From the NCBI RefSeq assembly GCF_016756595.1, contig NZ_AP023257.1, positions 1,116,001 through 1,180,000 on the forward strand: 64,000 nucleotides of DNA, given 5' to 3'. Below are positions 39,792-48,324 of this stretch, in pieces (within the stretch, counting starts at the first letter, position 1; every line of letters begins with the position of its first letter). The translations under genes were made by a program, and so were the position numbers. Source of the stretch: Mesorhizobium sp. L-2-11. GTDB lineage: Bacteria; Pseudomonadota; Alphaproteobacteria; Rhizobiales; Rhizobiaceae. The notes beneath the pieces are model-generated. The model searched no databases. It had not been told where the DNA came from and was given only the letters and a program-made list of their open reading frames with translations.

Positions 39792-39887
39792 GCCATGCTC
39801 CCTGTTCCGGGCGTTGCGGTGCGATCGCTCGACCCTGAGCTGGCATCGTGGTTGAATTGGCGACGCCGCGCCCTACAACAGCCAACA
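39792..39887 (-). other. Leader of rpoH2
   Basis: About 95 bases between the EcfG-type promoter and the rpoH2 start. No strong structure was noted. Confidence 0.4.
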
Positions 39888-39913
39888 AACGTGCCACCCG
39901 CGCGAATGGTTCC
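39888..39913 (-). promoter_or_regulatory. EcfG (general stress) promoter of rpoH2
   Basis: On the minus strand GGAAC is followed after exactly 17 bases by CGTT, the consensus of the alphaproteobacterial general-stress sigma factor EcfG/RpoE2. It lies about 97 bases before the rpoH2 start. rpoH2 is a known RpoE2 target in S. meliloti, so motif and gene agree. Confidence 0.7.
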
Positions 39914-40138
39914 GCCGCTGATGTCGCGTGGATTGCACTGTTCGAAAGCGCGATGCGGCGGTCGCTCCGTGGCCGGTTGGCGTGACATGATGCAGTTTGG
40001 GAATTGGGTGGTTTTGAGAATGGGATTTCGAAAACGTCTCATTTTTGAAATCTGGTTCCTTATTTCGCTGCCTGCATCTGCCAGATTCCGGCGCTGACAA
40101 ATGTGCCGGACGCCGGTCAATGACGGGATCACAGAAAA

Positions 40139-40912
40139 ATGAAATGGCTCAAATCGCTTATCGTCGCCGCAACACTGCAGGTGCTGGCCGGCACATCAGG
40201 CCATGCCGGCGCCAATCTCGACCAGATCAAGCAGGCCGGTGTCTTCAAGGTCGGCACGGAAGGCACCTATGCCCCCTTCACCTATCATGATGCCTCGGGC
40301 GCACTGGTCGGCTTCGAAGTCGAGATTGCCAAGGCGATCGCCGAGCGGCTCGGCGTCAAGGCCGAATTCCTCGAAGGCAAATGGGATGGGCTGATCGCCG
40401 GCCTCGACGCCAAGCGCTATGACGCCGTTATCAACCAGGTCGGCATCACTGAGGAGCGCAAGGCCAAGTATGATTTCTCCGATCCCTATATTGCTTCCAA
40501 GGCGGTGCTGATCGTGCGCGGCGACAATACCGACATCAAGAGCTTTGCCGACCTGAAGGGCAAGAAGGCGGCGCAGTCGCTGACCTCGAATTTCGGCAAG
40601 CTCGCCGAAGCGAACGGCGCCGAACTCGTCGCCACCGATGGTTTCGACCAATCTATCCAGCTGCTTCTTACCGGCCGCGCCGACGCCACCATCAACGACA
40701 GCCTGTCCTTCCTCGATTTCAAGAAGCACAAGCCCGACGCCAATGTGAAGATCGCCGCGCAGGAAGAAAACGCCGACTATTCCGGCGTGCTCGTGCGCAA
40801 GGGCGATCCGGAACTGGTCGCCGCCATCAATCGGGCGCTAGCCGATATCAAGACCGACGGCACCTACCAGAGGATCGCCGACACTTACTTCGGCCAGGAC
40901 GTTTCGAATTAA
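40139..40912 (+). CDS. Polar amino-acid ABC transporter, substrate-binding protein
   Basis: The 257-residue precursor has a signal peptide ending SGHAGAN. The mature domain matches the family-3 solute-binding fold: KVGTEGTYAPFTYHDASG, the ligand segment GFEVEIAKAIAERLGV and the RYDAVINQVGITEERK hinge. It resembles cystine-binding FliY/TcyA, but specificity is not proved. Permease and ATPase genes follow. Confidence 0.92.
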   Translation: MKWLKSLIVAATLQVLAGTSGHAGANLDQIKQAGVFKVGTEGTYAPFTYHDASGALVGFEVEIAKAIAERLGVKAEFLEGKWDGLIAGLDAKRYDAVINQVGITEERKAKYDFSDPYIASKAVLIVRGDNTDIKSFADLKGKKAAQSLTSNFGKLAEANGAELVATDGFDQSIQLLLTGRADATINDSLSFLDFKKHKPDANVKIAAQEENADYSGVLVRKGDPELVAAINRALADIKTDGTYQRIADTYFGQDVSN

Positions 40913-41072
40913 CCGCATTCCCCGAAGGCCGGTTGTCGGCCGGCACGGCAAAATTATCGCGGCGAGCCGTCTTTGACGGCCGCCGCTTTTGGCGTGATAT
41001 GACGACCCCCTATGGTCGCGCCTCGATGCTGTCGGGCCGATTTTTGGGCGCAATCTCGCAAGGAGGGCTTTC

Positions 41073-41753
41073 GTGCCGCACTGGCTGCAATTGATGCTGG
41101 ATTCGTTGCCCACGCTGCTATGGGCGGCGCTGATCTTCACCGTACCGCTAACGCTGCTGTCGTTCGCATTCGGTCTCTTGGTAGGACTGGTCGCAGCGCT
41201 TGTCCGGCTGTTCGGCCCGAAGCCGCTGGTCGCGCTGGTCCGCTTCTACGTCTGGATCTTCCGCGGCACGCCGCTTCTGGTGCAGCTCTTCCTGATCTTC
41301 TACGGCCTGCCTTCGGTCGGCATCCTGCTCGACGCCTTTTCAGCCGCGTTGATCGGCTTCACACTCAATATCGGCGCCTATACGTCGGAAATCATCCGCG
41401 CCGTCATAGGCTCGGTGCCGAAGGGGCAGTGGGAGGCGGCCTATTCGATCGGCATGACCTGGAGCCAGGCGATGCGACGCACCATAGTGCCGCAGGCCGG
41501 CCGCGTCGCGGTGCCGCCGCTGTCCAACACCTTCATCTCGCTGGTCAAGGATACGTCGCTGGCCGCCGCCATCACGGTGCCGGAGATGTTCCAGGCGGCG
41601 CAGCGCATCGTCGCCACCACCTATGAGCCGCTGATCCTCTATGTCGAGGCGGCGGCTCTCTATCTGGCACTGAGCTCGGTGCTGTCGGCGTTGCAGACGC
41701 GCCTGGAAAAGCGGCTCAGCCGCTATGGCGGCTTCCTGGAGGCGCGCTCATGA
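41073..41753 (+). CDS. Polar amino-acid ABC transporter, permease
   Basis: The 226-residue permease has five predicted membrane helices of the HisMQ family. The EAA loop GQWEAAYSIGMTWSQAMRRT is near residue 118, and VPPLSNTFISLVKDTSLAAA follows. It starts with GTG at 41073 behind AGGAGGG. It overlaps the ATPase start by four bases (ATGA). Confidence 0.92.
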   Translation: MPHWLQLMLDSLPTLLWAALIFTVPLTLLSFAFGLLVGLVAALVRLFGPKPLVALVRFYVWIFRGTPLLVQLFLIFYGLPSVGILLDAFSAALIGFTLNIGAYTSEIIRAVIGSVPKGQWEAAYSIGMTWSQAMRRTIVPQAGRVAVPPLSNTFISLVKDTSLAAAITVPEMFQAAQRIVATTYEPLILYVEAAALYLALSSVLSALQTRLEKRLSRYGGFLEARS

Positions 41754-42523
41754 TCGGCCTCACCGACATCGAGAAGCGCTTCGGCGACAACCTCGTGCTG
41801 AAGGGCGTGACGGTCACCATCGAGGAAGGCAGCGTCACCGCGCTTGTCGGCCCCTCGGGCGGCGGCAAAAGCACGCTTCTGCGCTGCATCAACCTGCTCG
41901 AGATCCCGACCTCGGGCACGGTGCGGATCGGCGACGACGCACTCGAATTCCACCCCGGCGGCAAGGTTCCCGGCAGGGCCATCCAGCGCCTGCGGCTGCA
42001 GACCGGCATGGTGTTCCAGAATTTCCAGCTGTTCCCGCACCGCACGGCGATCGAAAACGTCATGGAGGGGCTGGTGACGGTGTTGAAATGGCCGGCCGGG
42101 CGAGCGCGCGAGCGGGCGCTCGCCCTGCTCGAAAAGGTTGGGATGGCGCACAAGGCCGACGCCTGGCCGGCGACGTTGTCAGGCGGCCAGCAGCAACGCG
42201 TGGCGATCGCCCGGGCGCTGGCGCCATCGCCGAAAGTGCTGCTGTGCGACGAGCCGACCTCGGCGCTCGATCCGGAACTGGCGCAGGAGGTGGTCGACGT
42301 GCTCGGCCGGCTCGCCAGTGAGGGCACCACCATGGTAATGGCGACGCATGATTTGCGGCTCGCCTCCAAAATCGCGCAGGAGGTGGTGTTTCTCGACGCC
42401 GGCAGCGTCGTCGAGAAAGGCCCCGCCGCTGTTTTGTTCAGCAATCCCGAGCGCCAGCGAACCAAGCGGTTCATCGCGACGCTGAAGCAGGAGGCAGAGA
42501 AGGAAACCGGCGGCGAAGGTTAA
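41750..42523 (+). CDS. Polar amino-acid ABC transporter, ATPase
   Basis: The 257-residue ATPase has Walker A GPSGGGKST near 37, the Q-loop MVFQNFQLFPH, the signature LSGGQQQRVAIARAL near 143, Walker B VLLCDEPTSALDPE and the switch His in MATHDLRLAS. The insertion ALEFHPGGKVPGRAIQR near 68 is typical of GlnQ/TcyN-type ATPases. It is convergent with carD across a shared terminator. Confidence 0.94.
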   Translation: MIGLTDIEKRFGDNLVLKGVTVTIEEGSVTALVGPSGGGKSTLLRCINLLEIPTSGTVRIGDDALEFHPGGKVPGRAIQRLRLQTGMVFQNFQLFPHRTAIENVMEGLVTVLKWPAGRARERALALLEKVGMAHKADAWPATLSGGQQQRVAIARALAPSPKVLLCDEPTSALDPELAQEVVDVLGRLASEGTTMVMATHDLRLASKIAQEVVFLDAGSVVEKGPAAVLFSNPERQRTKRFIATLKQEAEKETGGEG

Positions 42524-42579
42524 TGCCTGTCGCCCAAAAAGTGCGTAGCGGTTTTGGGGTGACGATCACCCAAAAAGCA

Positions 42580-42606
42580 AAAAACCCGGCACGAGGCCGG
42601 GTTTTT
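42580..42606. terminator. Bidirectional terminator between the ABC operon and carD
   Basis: AAAAACCCGGC pairs with GCCGGGTTTTT around ACGAG, so it has T tracts on both strands, fitting two convergent genes. Confidence 0.9.
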
Positions 42607-42628
42607 CAAATTCGAAGGCGAGAAGCGC

Positions 42629-43210
42629 TCAGGCTGCTTCTTCCTGCTCGGCTTCTTCGTTGTCGGCCTTGGCGCCGCGCTTCGGACCCTTGTTGAGGTT
42701 CACTTCGATGAGGCGCACCGCTTCAGTTTCCGACATGCGGTTGACGGCCGCGATCTCGCGCGCCATGCGATCGAGCGCCGCCTCATAAAGCTGGCGTTCG
42801 GAATAGGACTGCTCCGGCTGGTTGTCGGCGCGGTAGAGGTCGCGCACAACTTCCGAGATCGAGATCAGGTCGCCGGAATTGATCTTCGCATCATATTCCT
42901 GGGCGCGGCGCGACCACATGGTGCGCTTGACGCGGGCGCGGCCCTGCACGACCTTCAGCGCGCGATCGACGTAATCCTCTTCCGACAGCTTGCGCATGCC
43001 GATGGAGGTCGCCTTGGCGACCGGCACCTTCAGACGCATCTTGTCCTTCTGGAAGTCGATGACGAACAGTTCCAGCTTGTGGCCCGCTACTTCCTGCTCG
43101 TCGATCGAGACGATCTGGCCGACGCCATGCGCCGGATAGACGATGTACTCGCCGGTCTTAAAACCGTGACGCGCTGCGCTGGACTTCTTCTGCGGGGTGA
43201 TTGTTGCCAT
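42629..43210 (-). CDS. carD: CarD-family transcription regulator
   Basis: CarD/CdnL proteins bind RNA polymerase beta and stabilise open complexes, notably at rRNA promoters. The 193-residue product begins its Tudor-like RNAP-interaction domain at FKTGEYIVYPAHGVGQIVSI near residue 16. A helical DNA-binding domain with WSRRAQEYDAKINSGDL follows near 95, then an acidic tail (EEAEQEEAA). I chose the ATG at 43210; the frame opens 11 residues earlier without homology. Confidence 0.93.
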   Translation of the reverse strand: MATITPQKKSSAARHGFKTGEYIVYPAHGVGQIVSIDEQEVAGHKLELFVIDFQKDKMRLKVPVAKATSIGMRKLSEEDYVDRALKVVQGRARVKRTMWSRRAQEYDAKINSGDLISISEVVRDLYRADNQPEQSYSERQLYEAALDRMAREIAAVNRMSETEAVRLIEVNLNKGPKRGAKADNEEAEQEEAA

Positions 43211-43578
43211 TACGCCATGAACTCCTTGGTGTGGAACCGGCATTCTGCCGGCCGAACTCGCGCGATCGGGTGCCGATCGTTAGCCGCACAACGATGAAAC
43301 CGCCGGAAAAGCCAAGGCCGGCAAACCGCATAGTTGCGCCTGCCTGCCCCAGATCGCTCTGGTCCGGATTGAGAAATTCACCTTTCAGTGATTTGGGGCG
43401 TTTGCGCCATAAATCGACGTTGTGTCACCGGCATGTTTGGTTGATGTAGCACAAAAAGTCGGGAGAATCAAGGTTTTGCTGCACGCGCGAAGGTCAAGCG
43501 CGATCTCGGCCTGTCAAGGCAGTTAACGTGCGGTGCCTATCACGATGCATCATGCCGATCAAAACAACGTCGCCGTTA
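43211..43578 (-). other. Upstream region of carD, no gene seen
   Basis: About 370 bases with no credible gene; the carD promoter must lie here. Followed by a B repeat copy. Confidence 0.4.
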
Positions 43579-43678
43579 CAGCGCCACGTCCCGTACTGGA
43601 CGCGTAGGGGGACGCTGTTGCACTTCGATCTCACGCACAGTCTTTACGAAAATCGATTTCGATTTTCGCGGTCGTGCG
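43579..43678 (+). repeat. Repeat family B, degenerate copy 4
   Basis: It ends with a good hairpin, GAAAATCG-ATTT-CGATTTTC (43648-43667), as in copy 2. Its 5' half (CCACGTCCCGTACTGGACGCG) is decayed. It directly abuts the fdxA stop codon at 43679, in the same orientation as copy 3 on the other side of the gene. Confidence 0.6.
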
Positions 43679-44017
43679 CTAGTCGCCCTGGCCGGGCTCG
43701 GGGGAGAAATATTTCTCGAACTTGCCGGCCTCGCCATCGAAGGACTTGGCGTCGGCCGGAGGCTCCTTCTTGGCGGTGATGTTAGGCCATTTATCGGCGT
43801 ATTCAGTGTTGATCTGCAGCCACTTGTCGAGCCCCGGCTCGGTGTCCGGCTTGATCGCGTCGGCCGGGCATTCCGGCTCGCAGACGCCACAGTCGATGCA
43901 CTCGTCGGGATGAATGACGAGCATGTTCTCGCCCTCGTAGAAACAGTCGACCGGACAGACCTCAATACAGTCCATGTATTTGCATTTTATGCAATTATCG
44001 GTCACGACATAGGTCAT
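43679..44017 (-). CDS. fdxA: Ferredoxin FdxA, two-cluster type
   Basis: The 112-residue ferredoxin has the 7Fe-type N-terminal motif [17 protein letters not shown] and a second [11 protein letters not shown] motif. Together these bind one [3Fe-4S] and one [4Fe-4S] cluster, and a longer acidic C-terminal extension is typical of alphaproteobacterial FdxA. I chose the ATG at 44017 because the family starts [12 protein letters not shown]; the longer frame runs through repeat B. It is flanked by two B copies. Confidence 0.95.
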   Translation of the reverse strand: MTYVVTDNCIKCKYMDCIEVCPVDCFYEGENMLVIHPDECIDCGVCEPECPADAIKPDTEPGLDKWLQINTEYADKWPNITAKKEPPADAKSFDGEAGKFEKYFSPEPGQGD

Positions 44018-44048
44018 CGGTCGGCTCCGGGACATCCCGTTTTTGTTG

Positions 44049-44146
44049 GAGCGCCGTGCTTCCAATCGGACGCACAAAGTACGCTCTGACACTTTGAATC
44101 GACGCATCGTGCTCTTGGAAAATCGATATCGATTTTCGGGCCGACG
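44049..44146 (+). repeat. Repeat family B, copy 3
   Basis: It shares CGGACGCACAAAGTACGCTC with copy 1 and has a perfect 18-base palindrome AAAATCGATATCGATTTT (44119-44136) as its 3' hairpin. It lies in the leader of fdxA on the opposite strand. Confidence 0.85.
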
Positions 44147-44266
44147 CGGTGGGCCTTTTTTGGTGAGGTAACGTCTTTGCCCGCCGCTTGCAAGGGCAGC
44201 CATTGCGCGTGATGCCGGTGTTTCCGGAATGGAATTCCGGGCGATGCGGCGAAAGCCGGTTATGCG

Positions 44267-44653
44267 TCAGTCGTCGCCGAGCAGCCGGTCGGTCTCCCGG
44301 CGTTGCTTCTTGGTCGGGCGGCCGCTGCCGGCATCGCGCAGTGCGGGGATCGCATCGGCAACGGCTTCGCCCTTTGGCGCCGGCGGTGGCGAGATATCCT
44401 CGTAGAGCAAGCGCGCTTCCTCGGCGGGACCGCGCCGGCTTCCGGTGCCGAGCACCTTCCAGACGAAGATGCGCCGCTCGAGAGTGATGGTCAGGACGTC
44501 GCCTGCGCGGACCAGATCGGAGGCCTGCGCTGCTTTGTCGCGATTGATGCGAACGCGTCCGGCCACCACCAGCTTCGCTGCCAGCGAGCGCGATTTCACG
44601 GCACGCGAAAAGAACAGCCATTTGTCGATGCGCTGGCGGCCTTCAGCGACCAT
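44267..44653 (-). CDS. S4-domain RNA-binding protein (Hsp15/HslR-like)
   Basis: The 128-residue product has an N-terminal S4 domain, RIDKWLFFSRAVKSRSLAAK, followed by VVAGRVRINRDKAAQASDLV. A basic tail ends in KKQRRETDRLLGDD. Hsp15 binds stalled 50S subunits carrying nascent chains. It lies 14 bases after the helicase gene and is probably co-transcribed with it. Confidence 0.88.
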   Translation of the reverse strand: MVAEGRQRIDKWLFFSRAVKSRSLAAKLVVAGRVRINRDKAAQASDLVRAGDVLTITLERRIFVWKVLGTGSRRGPAEEARLLYEDISPPPAPKGEAVADAIPALRDAGSGRPTKKQRRETDRLLGDD

Positions 44654-44667
44654 CGGAGCGAACGAAC

Positions 44668-47600
44668 TTACTTCTTCAGCTGGTCGCGCAACGCGGCGAG
44701 CTTGGCGAAGGGGGAATCCGGGTCGAAGCGCACCGGACGCTCCTCGCGAGGCTTCGGCTGGAACGCGGGCTTTCCACCAGGCGCGCCAGCCTTGCCGTCC
44801 GGCCTGCCGCCTTTCCAGTCGGGCCGGCTTTCGCGACGATCGGGACGCTCGCCCTGCGGCTTGCCGTCGCGCCGTTCCCCTGCCTCGCCCTGGGGCTTGG
44901 GCTTGATCTTGCTGCGGTCGAAGCGCGGCTTGCCGGCGCCGTCACCGTCGCGGCGTCCTTCACGGGCGGGCCGGCCGCCCGGTGCGCCGGCCTGCTGCCC
45001 GGCCTCTGCCGGCGCGTTGCTGCGGCCATCGCGCGCGGCTTGTCCGCCGCGCGGGCGATTGTCCCTGTCACGGGGCCGGTTGTCGTGGTGGCGGTGGCGT
45101 GGGCGCTGGTCGAAGCGGCCCTGCCGCCACAACAGGATGGGTTTTGGTTCTTCTGCCTCTGCGGCGGGCCCGCTGGCCTCACCCTCCCTCTCGTCGGGAG
45201 GGTCGGCGCGCAGCGCCGGGGTGGGGGGAGCGACGGCGCCGTCAGCCCTATCTGCATCGTCGGCGCCATCACCCCCACCCGCGTCGCTTTTCGCCGCGAC
45301 CTCCCCCATCGAGGGGGAGGTGAGGGCGTCGGCGCCTTCGGCGGCAGCGCTGGCACCGACCGCTTCCGTTGTCTCTTGCGTGATCTCGGGTGCAGCTTCG
45401 GGCTGCTCTCCCGTGGCGGGCTCGGCTGCCGCTTCGGCGGCGGGCTTGGCCGAGCCATCGGCTGCAGCCTCCGCCACCGCATCCGGCTCAGAACTGTCGG
45501 CCGGCGCCTCGGCGGCTGTGTCCGCGATCGCGGCTTCGGCTGCCTTGGCCTGCCCGGCTTGTTCTTCCGCCGCTTGCTTGGCCGCGGCGGCTTCGCGCGC
45601 GGCATTGTCCTGGGCCTCGAGCCGTGCCTTCACCTCGACAGCCGGCTTCGGCTCGGCCCGGTAGCCGAGGCCCTTCAGAATTTCTTCCATGTCGTCGGCC
45701 GTGGCGCCGAGGATCGACATCATCGGCGGCGTCACCATGAAGGACTGACCATCATAGGCGCCGTCGGGGCGCTGGCCGAGGCCCGGCTTCCAGTTGGTCG
45801 CGGGCCGGATCAGGTCGGCCAGCCGTTCGAGGATGTCGACGCGCACCGCGCGACGGCCGAGATTGCGGTAGCCGGCCAGCTTGTAGAAAGTCTTGTCGAA
45901 GGTGGGATCGATGACCACCGAGGTGCGGCCGGAGGCCAGCGCGTGAACCACGTCGCCAAAGCCGGGCTTGTCCTTGCCGTCGTTCTGCAGCGCCCACAAC
46001 AGCGTCACCAGTCCGGCCGGGGCCGGCTTGATCAGCGCCGGCACGAAAACGTGGTAGGCGCCGAAGCGCACGCCGAGCCGGCGCAGGGCGGCGCGGCCCT
46101 CCTGGTCAAGCGACTTCATCTCCTCGGCGATGTCGCGGCGGTTGATGAGGCCGAAATTCTCGACGAGCTGGAAGGCGATGCCGCGGCCGATGCCGGTGAT
46201 CTGCTCGGCGTTCTTGAGGTCGACCAGCGGCTTCAGCAGCGACTCGATCTGGAAATTGACGAAACGCTCGGCGCGCGCCGCGACCTTGTCGCGGGCGGGA
46301 CCGGTGAGCTGCTCGTCGGCCAGCAGCACCAGGCGTGGCTTCAACGGCTCGTCGCCCGCGACCAGCGTGCCGATCGGCGCGCCGATCCAGCGCAGGGTGC
46401 CGTCGGAGCCGAGCGCGATGTCGCCATTGGCCGCGGCGCCGAAGCGTTCGGCCCGCGCCTCGAATTCGGCTGCAAGCGCCTTCTGGGCTGCTGTCCGCAC
46501 CGCCTTGGCATCCTCGCCGCCGGCGCTCTGGTCGGCGGTGAAGCGGAACCCCTGCAACTCGCCGACATGATGGCCTTCGACGAGGACGGTTCCGGTTGGG
46601 CTGATTTCGGCTTCAGGCATGGTATTTTCTCTAAGGCGCCGCATGAGGACGGAAGTCCTGCGGTCTACGAAGCGTTTCGTCAACCGCTCATGCAGCGCAT
46701 CCGACAATCTGTCTTCGATTTCGCGCGTCTTTTCCTGCCAGTGTGCCTGATCGGCCAGCCAGCCGGGCCGGTTGGAAACGAAAGTCCAGGTGCGGATCTG
46801 GGCGATCCGGTGCGACAGCGTGTCGATGTCGCCCTCGGTGGTGTCGGCACGGCGCACCTGCTCGGCCATGTAATTCTCGTCGACATGGCCATGCCTGGCA
46901 AGATCCATGTAGATCGAGGCGATCAGGTCGGCATGCTGAGCCGGGGCGATCTTCCTGTAATCGGGAAGGGCGCAGGCCTCCCACAACAGCGCCACGCGCC
47001 TGGCGTCGGTGGCCAGCGCCCGGATGTCCTCGTCGCGGGACAGATGCTCGAGCGCCTGCGCATCGACCGCCGGCAGCGCGCGCGTCAGGCCTTCAACCGG
47101 CGCGTTGGTCTCGATCGAGCGCTTCAGCGCGTCGAGGTTGGCGAAATCGAAACGCGCGGTGCGCCATTGCAGCACCTTCACCGGGTCGAAATCATGCGCT
47201 TCGATCTTCTTGACCAGTTCCTCGTCCAACGGATCGACCTGACCGGTGACGCCGAAGGTTCCGTCGCGCAAGTGGCGGCCGGCGCGGCCAGCGATCTGGC
47301 CGAGCTCGGCCGCCGTCAGGTTGCGATACTGGTAGCCATCGAACTTGCGGTTCTGGGCGAAGGCGACATGATCGAGATCGAGGTTGAGGCCCATGCCGAT
47401 CGCATCGGTGGCGATCAGATAATCGACATCACCCGACTGGAACAGCTCTACCTGCGCGTTGCGGGTGCGCGGCGATAGCGCACCGAGCACGACTGCCGCA
47501 CCGCCCTGCTGGCGGCGGATCAGTTCGGCGATGGCATAGACCTCGTCAGCGGAGAAGGCGACGATCGCCGTACGTCGCGGCAGGCGGGTGAGCTTCTTCG

Positions 47601-48099
47601 AGCCGGCATAGGCGAGATGCGACAGCCGTGGCCGCGTCACCACCGACACCCCCTTCAGCAGGCGCTGGAGGATGCCGTGCATGGTCGCTGCGCCGAGCAG
47701 CAGCGTCTCCTGGCGGCCGCGCAGATGCAGGATGCGGTCGGTGAAGATGTGGCCGCGCTCGAGATCGCCGGCCAGTTGGACCTCGTCGACGGCAACGAAG
47801 GCGGCGTCGGTCTCGCGCGGCATGGCTTCCACGGTGCAGACCGAATATCTGGCGCCGTCGGGCTGGATTTTCTCCTCACCCGTGATCAGCGCCACCTTGT
47901 GAGCGCCGACCTTCTCGCAGACGCGTGTATAAACCTCGCGGGCGAGCAGCCTGAGCGGCAGGCCGATAATGCCGCTTTCATGCGCCACCATGCGCTCGAT
48001 GGCGAGATGGGTCTTGCCGGTGTTGGTCGGCCCGAGCACCGCAGTCACGTCGCGGCCTGACAGGATCAGTGGCTCAGTGTGTTTCGGCTGGATGTTCAT
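44668..48099 (-). CDS. Suv3-like DEAD/DEAH helicase with long low-complexity tail
   Basis: The 1143-residue protein has Walker A GPTNTGKTHLA near residue 24, a DEVQ motif near 105 and a second RecA-like domain with the GMGLNLDLDHVAF and QIAGRAGRHLRDGTFG motifs. An SUV3-like C-terminal region extends to about residue 860. Beyond that the protein is low-complexity: Ala/Glu-rich, then Arg/Gly/Lys/Pro-rich. Part of the Ala/Glu segment is encoded by a repeat C copy. Suv3 unwinds RNA in mitochondria with a nuclease; the bacterial role is unknown. I chose the ATG at 48099. Confidence 0.9.
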   Translation of the reverse strand: MNIQPKHTEPLILSGRDVTAVLGPTNTGKTHLAIERMVAHESGIIGLPLRLLAREVYTRVCEKVGAHKVALITGEEKIQPDGARYSVCTVEAMPRETDAAFVAVDEVQLAGDLERGHIFTDRILHLRGRQETLLLGAATMHGILQRLLKGVSVVTRPRLSHLAYAGSKKLTRLPRRTAIVAFSADEVYAIAELIRRQQGGAAVVLGALSPRTRNAQVELFQSGDVDYLIATDAIGMGLNLDLDHVAFAQNRKFDGYQYRNLTAAELGQIAGRAGRHLRDGTFGVTGQVDPLDEELVKKIEAHDFDPVKVLQWRTARFDFANLDALKRSIETNAPVEGLTRALPAVDAQALEHLSRDEDIRALATDARRVALLWEACALPDYRKIAPAQHADLIASIYMDLARHGHVDENYMAEQVRRADTTEGDIDTLSHRIAQIRTWTFVSNRPGWLADQAHWQEKTREIEDRLSDALHERLTKRFVDRRTSVLMRRLRENTMPEAEISPTGTVLVEGHHVGELQGFRFTADQSAGGEDAKAVRTAAQKALAAEFEARAERFGAAANGDIALGSDGTLRWIGAPIGTLVAGDEPLKPRLVLLADEQLTGPARDKVAARAERFVNFQIESLLKPLVDLKNAEQITGIGRGIAFQLVENFGLINRRDIAEEMKSLDQEGRAALRRLGVRFGAYHVFVPALIKPAPAGLVTLLWALQNDGKDKPGFGDVVHALASGRTSVVIDPTFDKTFYKLAGYRNLGRRAVRVDILERLADLIRPATNWKPGLGQRPDGAYDGQSFMVTPPMMSILGATADDMEEILKGLGYRAEPKPAVEVKARLEAQDNAAREAAAAKQAAEEQAGQAKAAEAAIADTAAEAPADSSEPDAVAEAAADGSAKPAAEAAAEPATGEQPEAAPEITQETTEAVGASAAAEGADALTSPSMGEVAAKSDAGGGDGADDADRADGAVAPPTPALRADPPDEREGEASGPAAEAEEPKPILLWRQGRFDQRPRHRHHDNRPRDRDNRPRGGQAARDGRSNAPAEAGQQAGAPGGRPAREGRRDGDGAGKPRFDRSKIKPKPQGEAGERRDGKPQGERPDRRESRPDWKGGRPDGKAGAPGGKPAFQPKPREERPVRFDPDSPFAKLAALRDQLKK
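45177..45325 (-). repeat. Repeat family C-like element inside the helicase coding sequence
   Basis: The outer ends are inverted, CCTCACC (45177-45183) and GGTGAGG (45319-45325), with further paired C- and G-rich arms inside (CTCCCTC, CTCCCCCATCGAGGGGGAG). It is read in frame and encodes a segment running from LTSPSMGEVAAKSD to PPTPALRADPPDERE. Translations of this kind, SPSMGEVAAKSDAGG or TPALRADPP, are a hallmark of palindromic repeats in Mesorhizobium intergenic DNA, by recollection. It adds about 50 residues to the tail. Confidence 0.7.
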
Positions 48100-48263
48100 C
48101 GACCTGGAATTTAAGGCTCTCTGCCTCGCGTTGTCGGGAGCGCGCCCCGTGGTGGCGCGGGTGACAGCCGACACATAGGGATTTCGGGCGCGAAGCGAAA
48201 GCAGAATATTCCGATGGCAGCTCAAAGCCTTTCGTCGGCGTCGACAATCCGTTCCGCCGTTTC

Positions 48264-48324
48264 GATTTAAGAGTTGGCCGATTTAACAGTTGGCCGATTT
48301 AACAGTTGGTCATTTAACAGTTGG
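48264..48324 (+). repeat. Tandem repeat, 16-base unit, about 3.8 copies
   Basis: The unit GATTTAACAGTTGGCC is repeated head to tail. The first copy has GAG for CAG, the third ends TC, and the last lacks its end. It lies in the gap before the TetR gene and may be slippage DNA or a binding-site array. Confidence 0.85.

Noticed and set aside
45040..47478. Long plus-strand open frame of 812 codons
   Set aside because: It is antisense to the helicase gene, which has clear motifs; the frame is kept open by high GC.
48264..48324. CRISPR array
   Set aside because: The 16-base units are directly adjacent, with no spacers and no cas genes.
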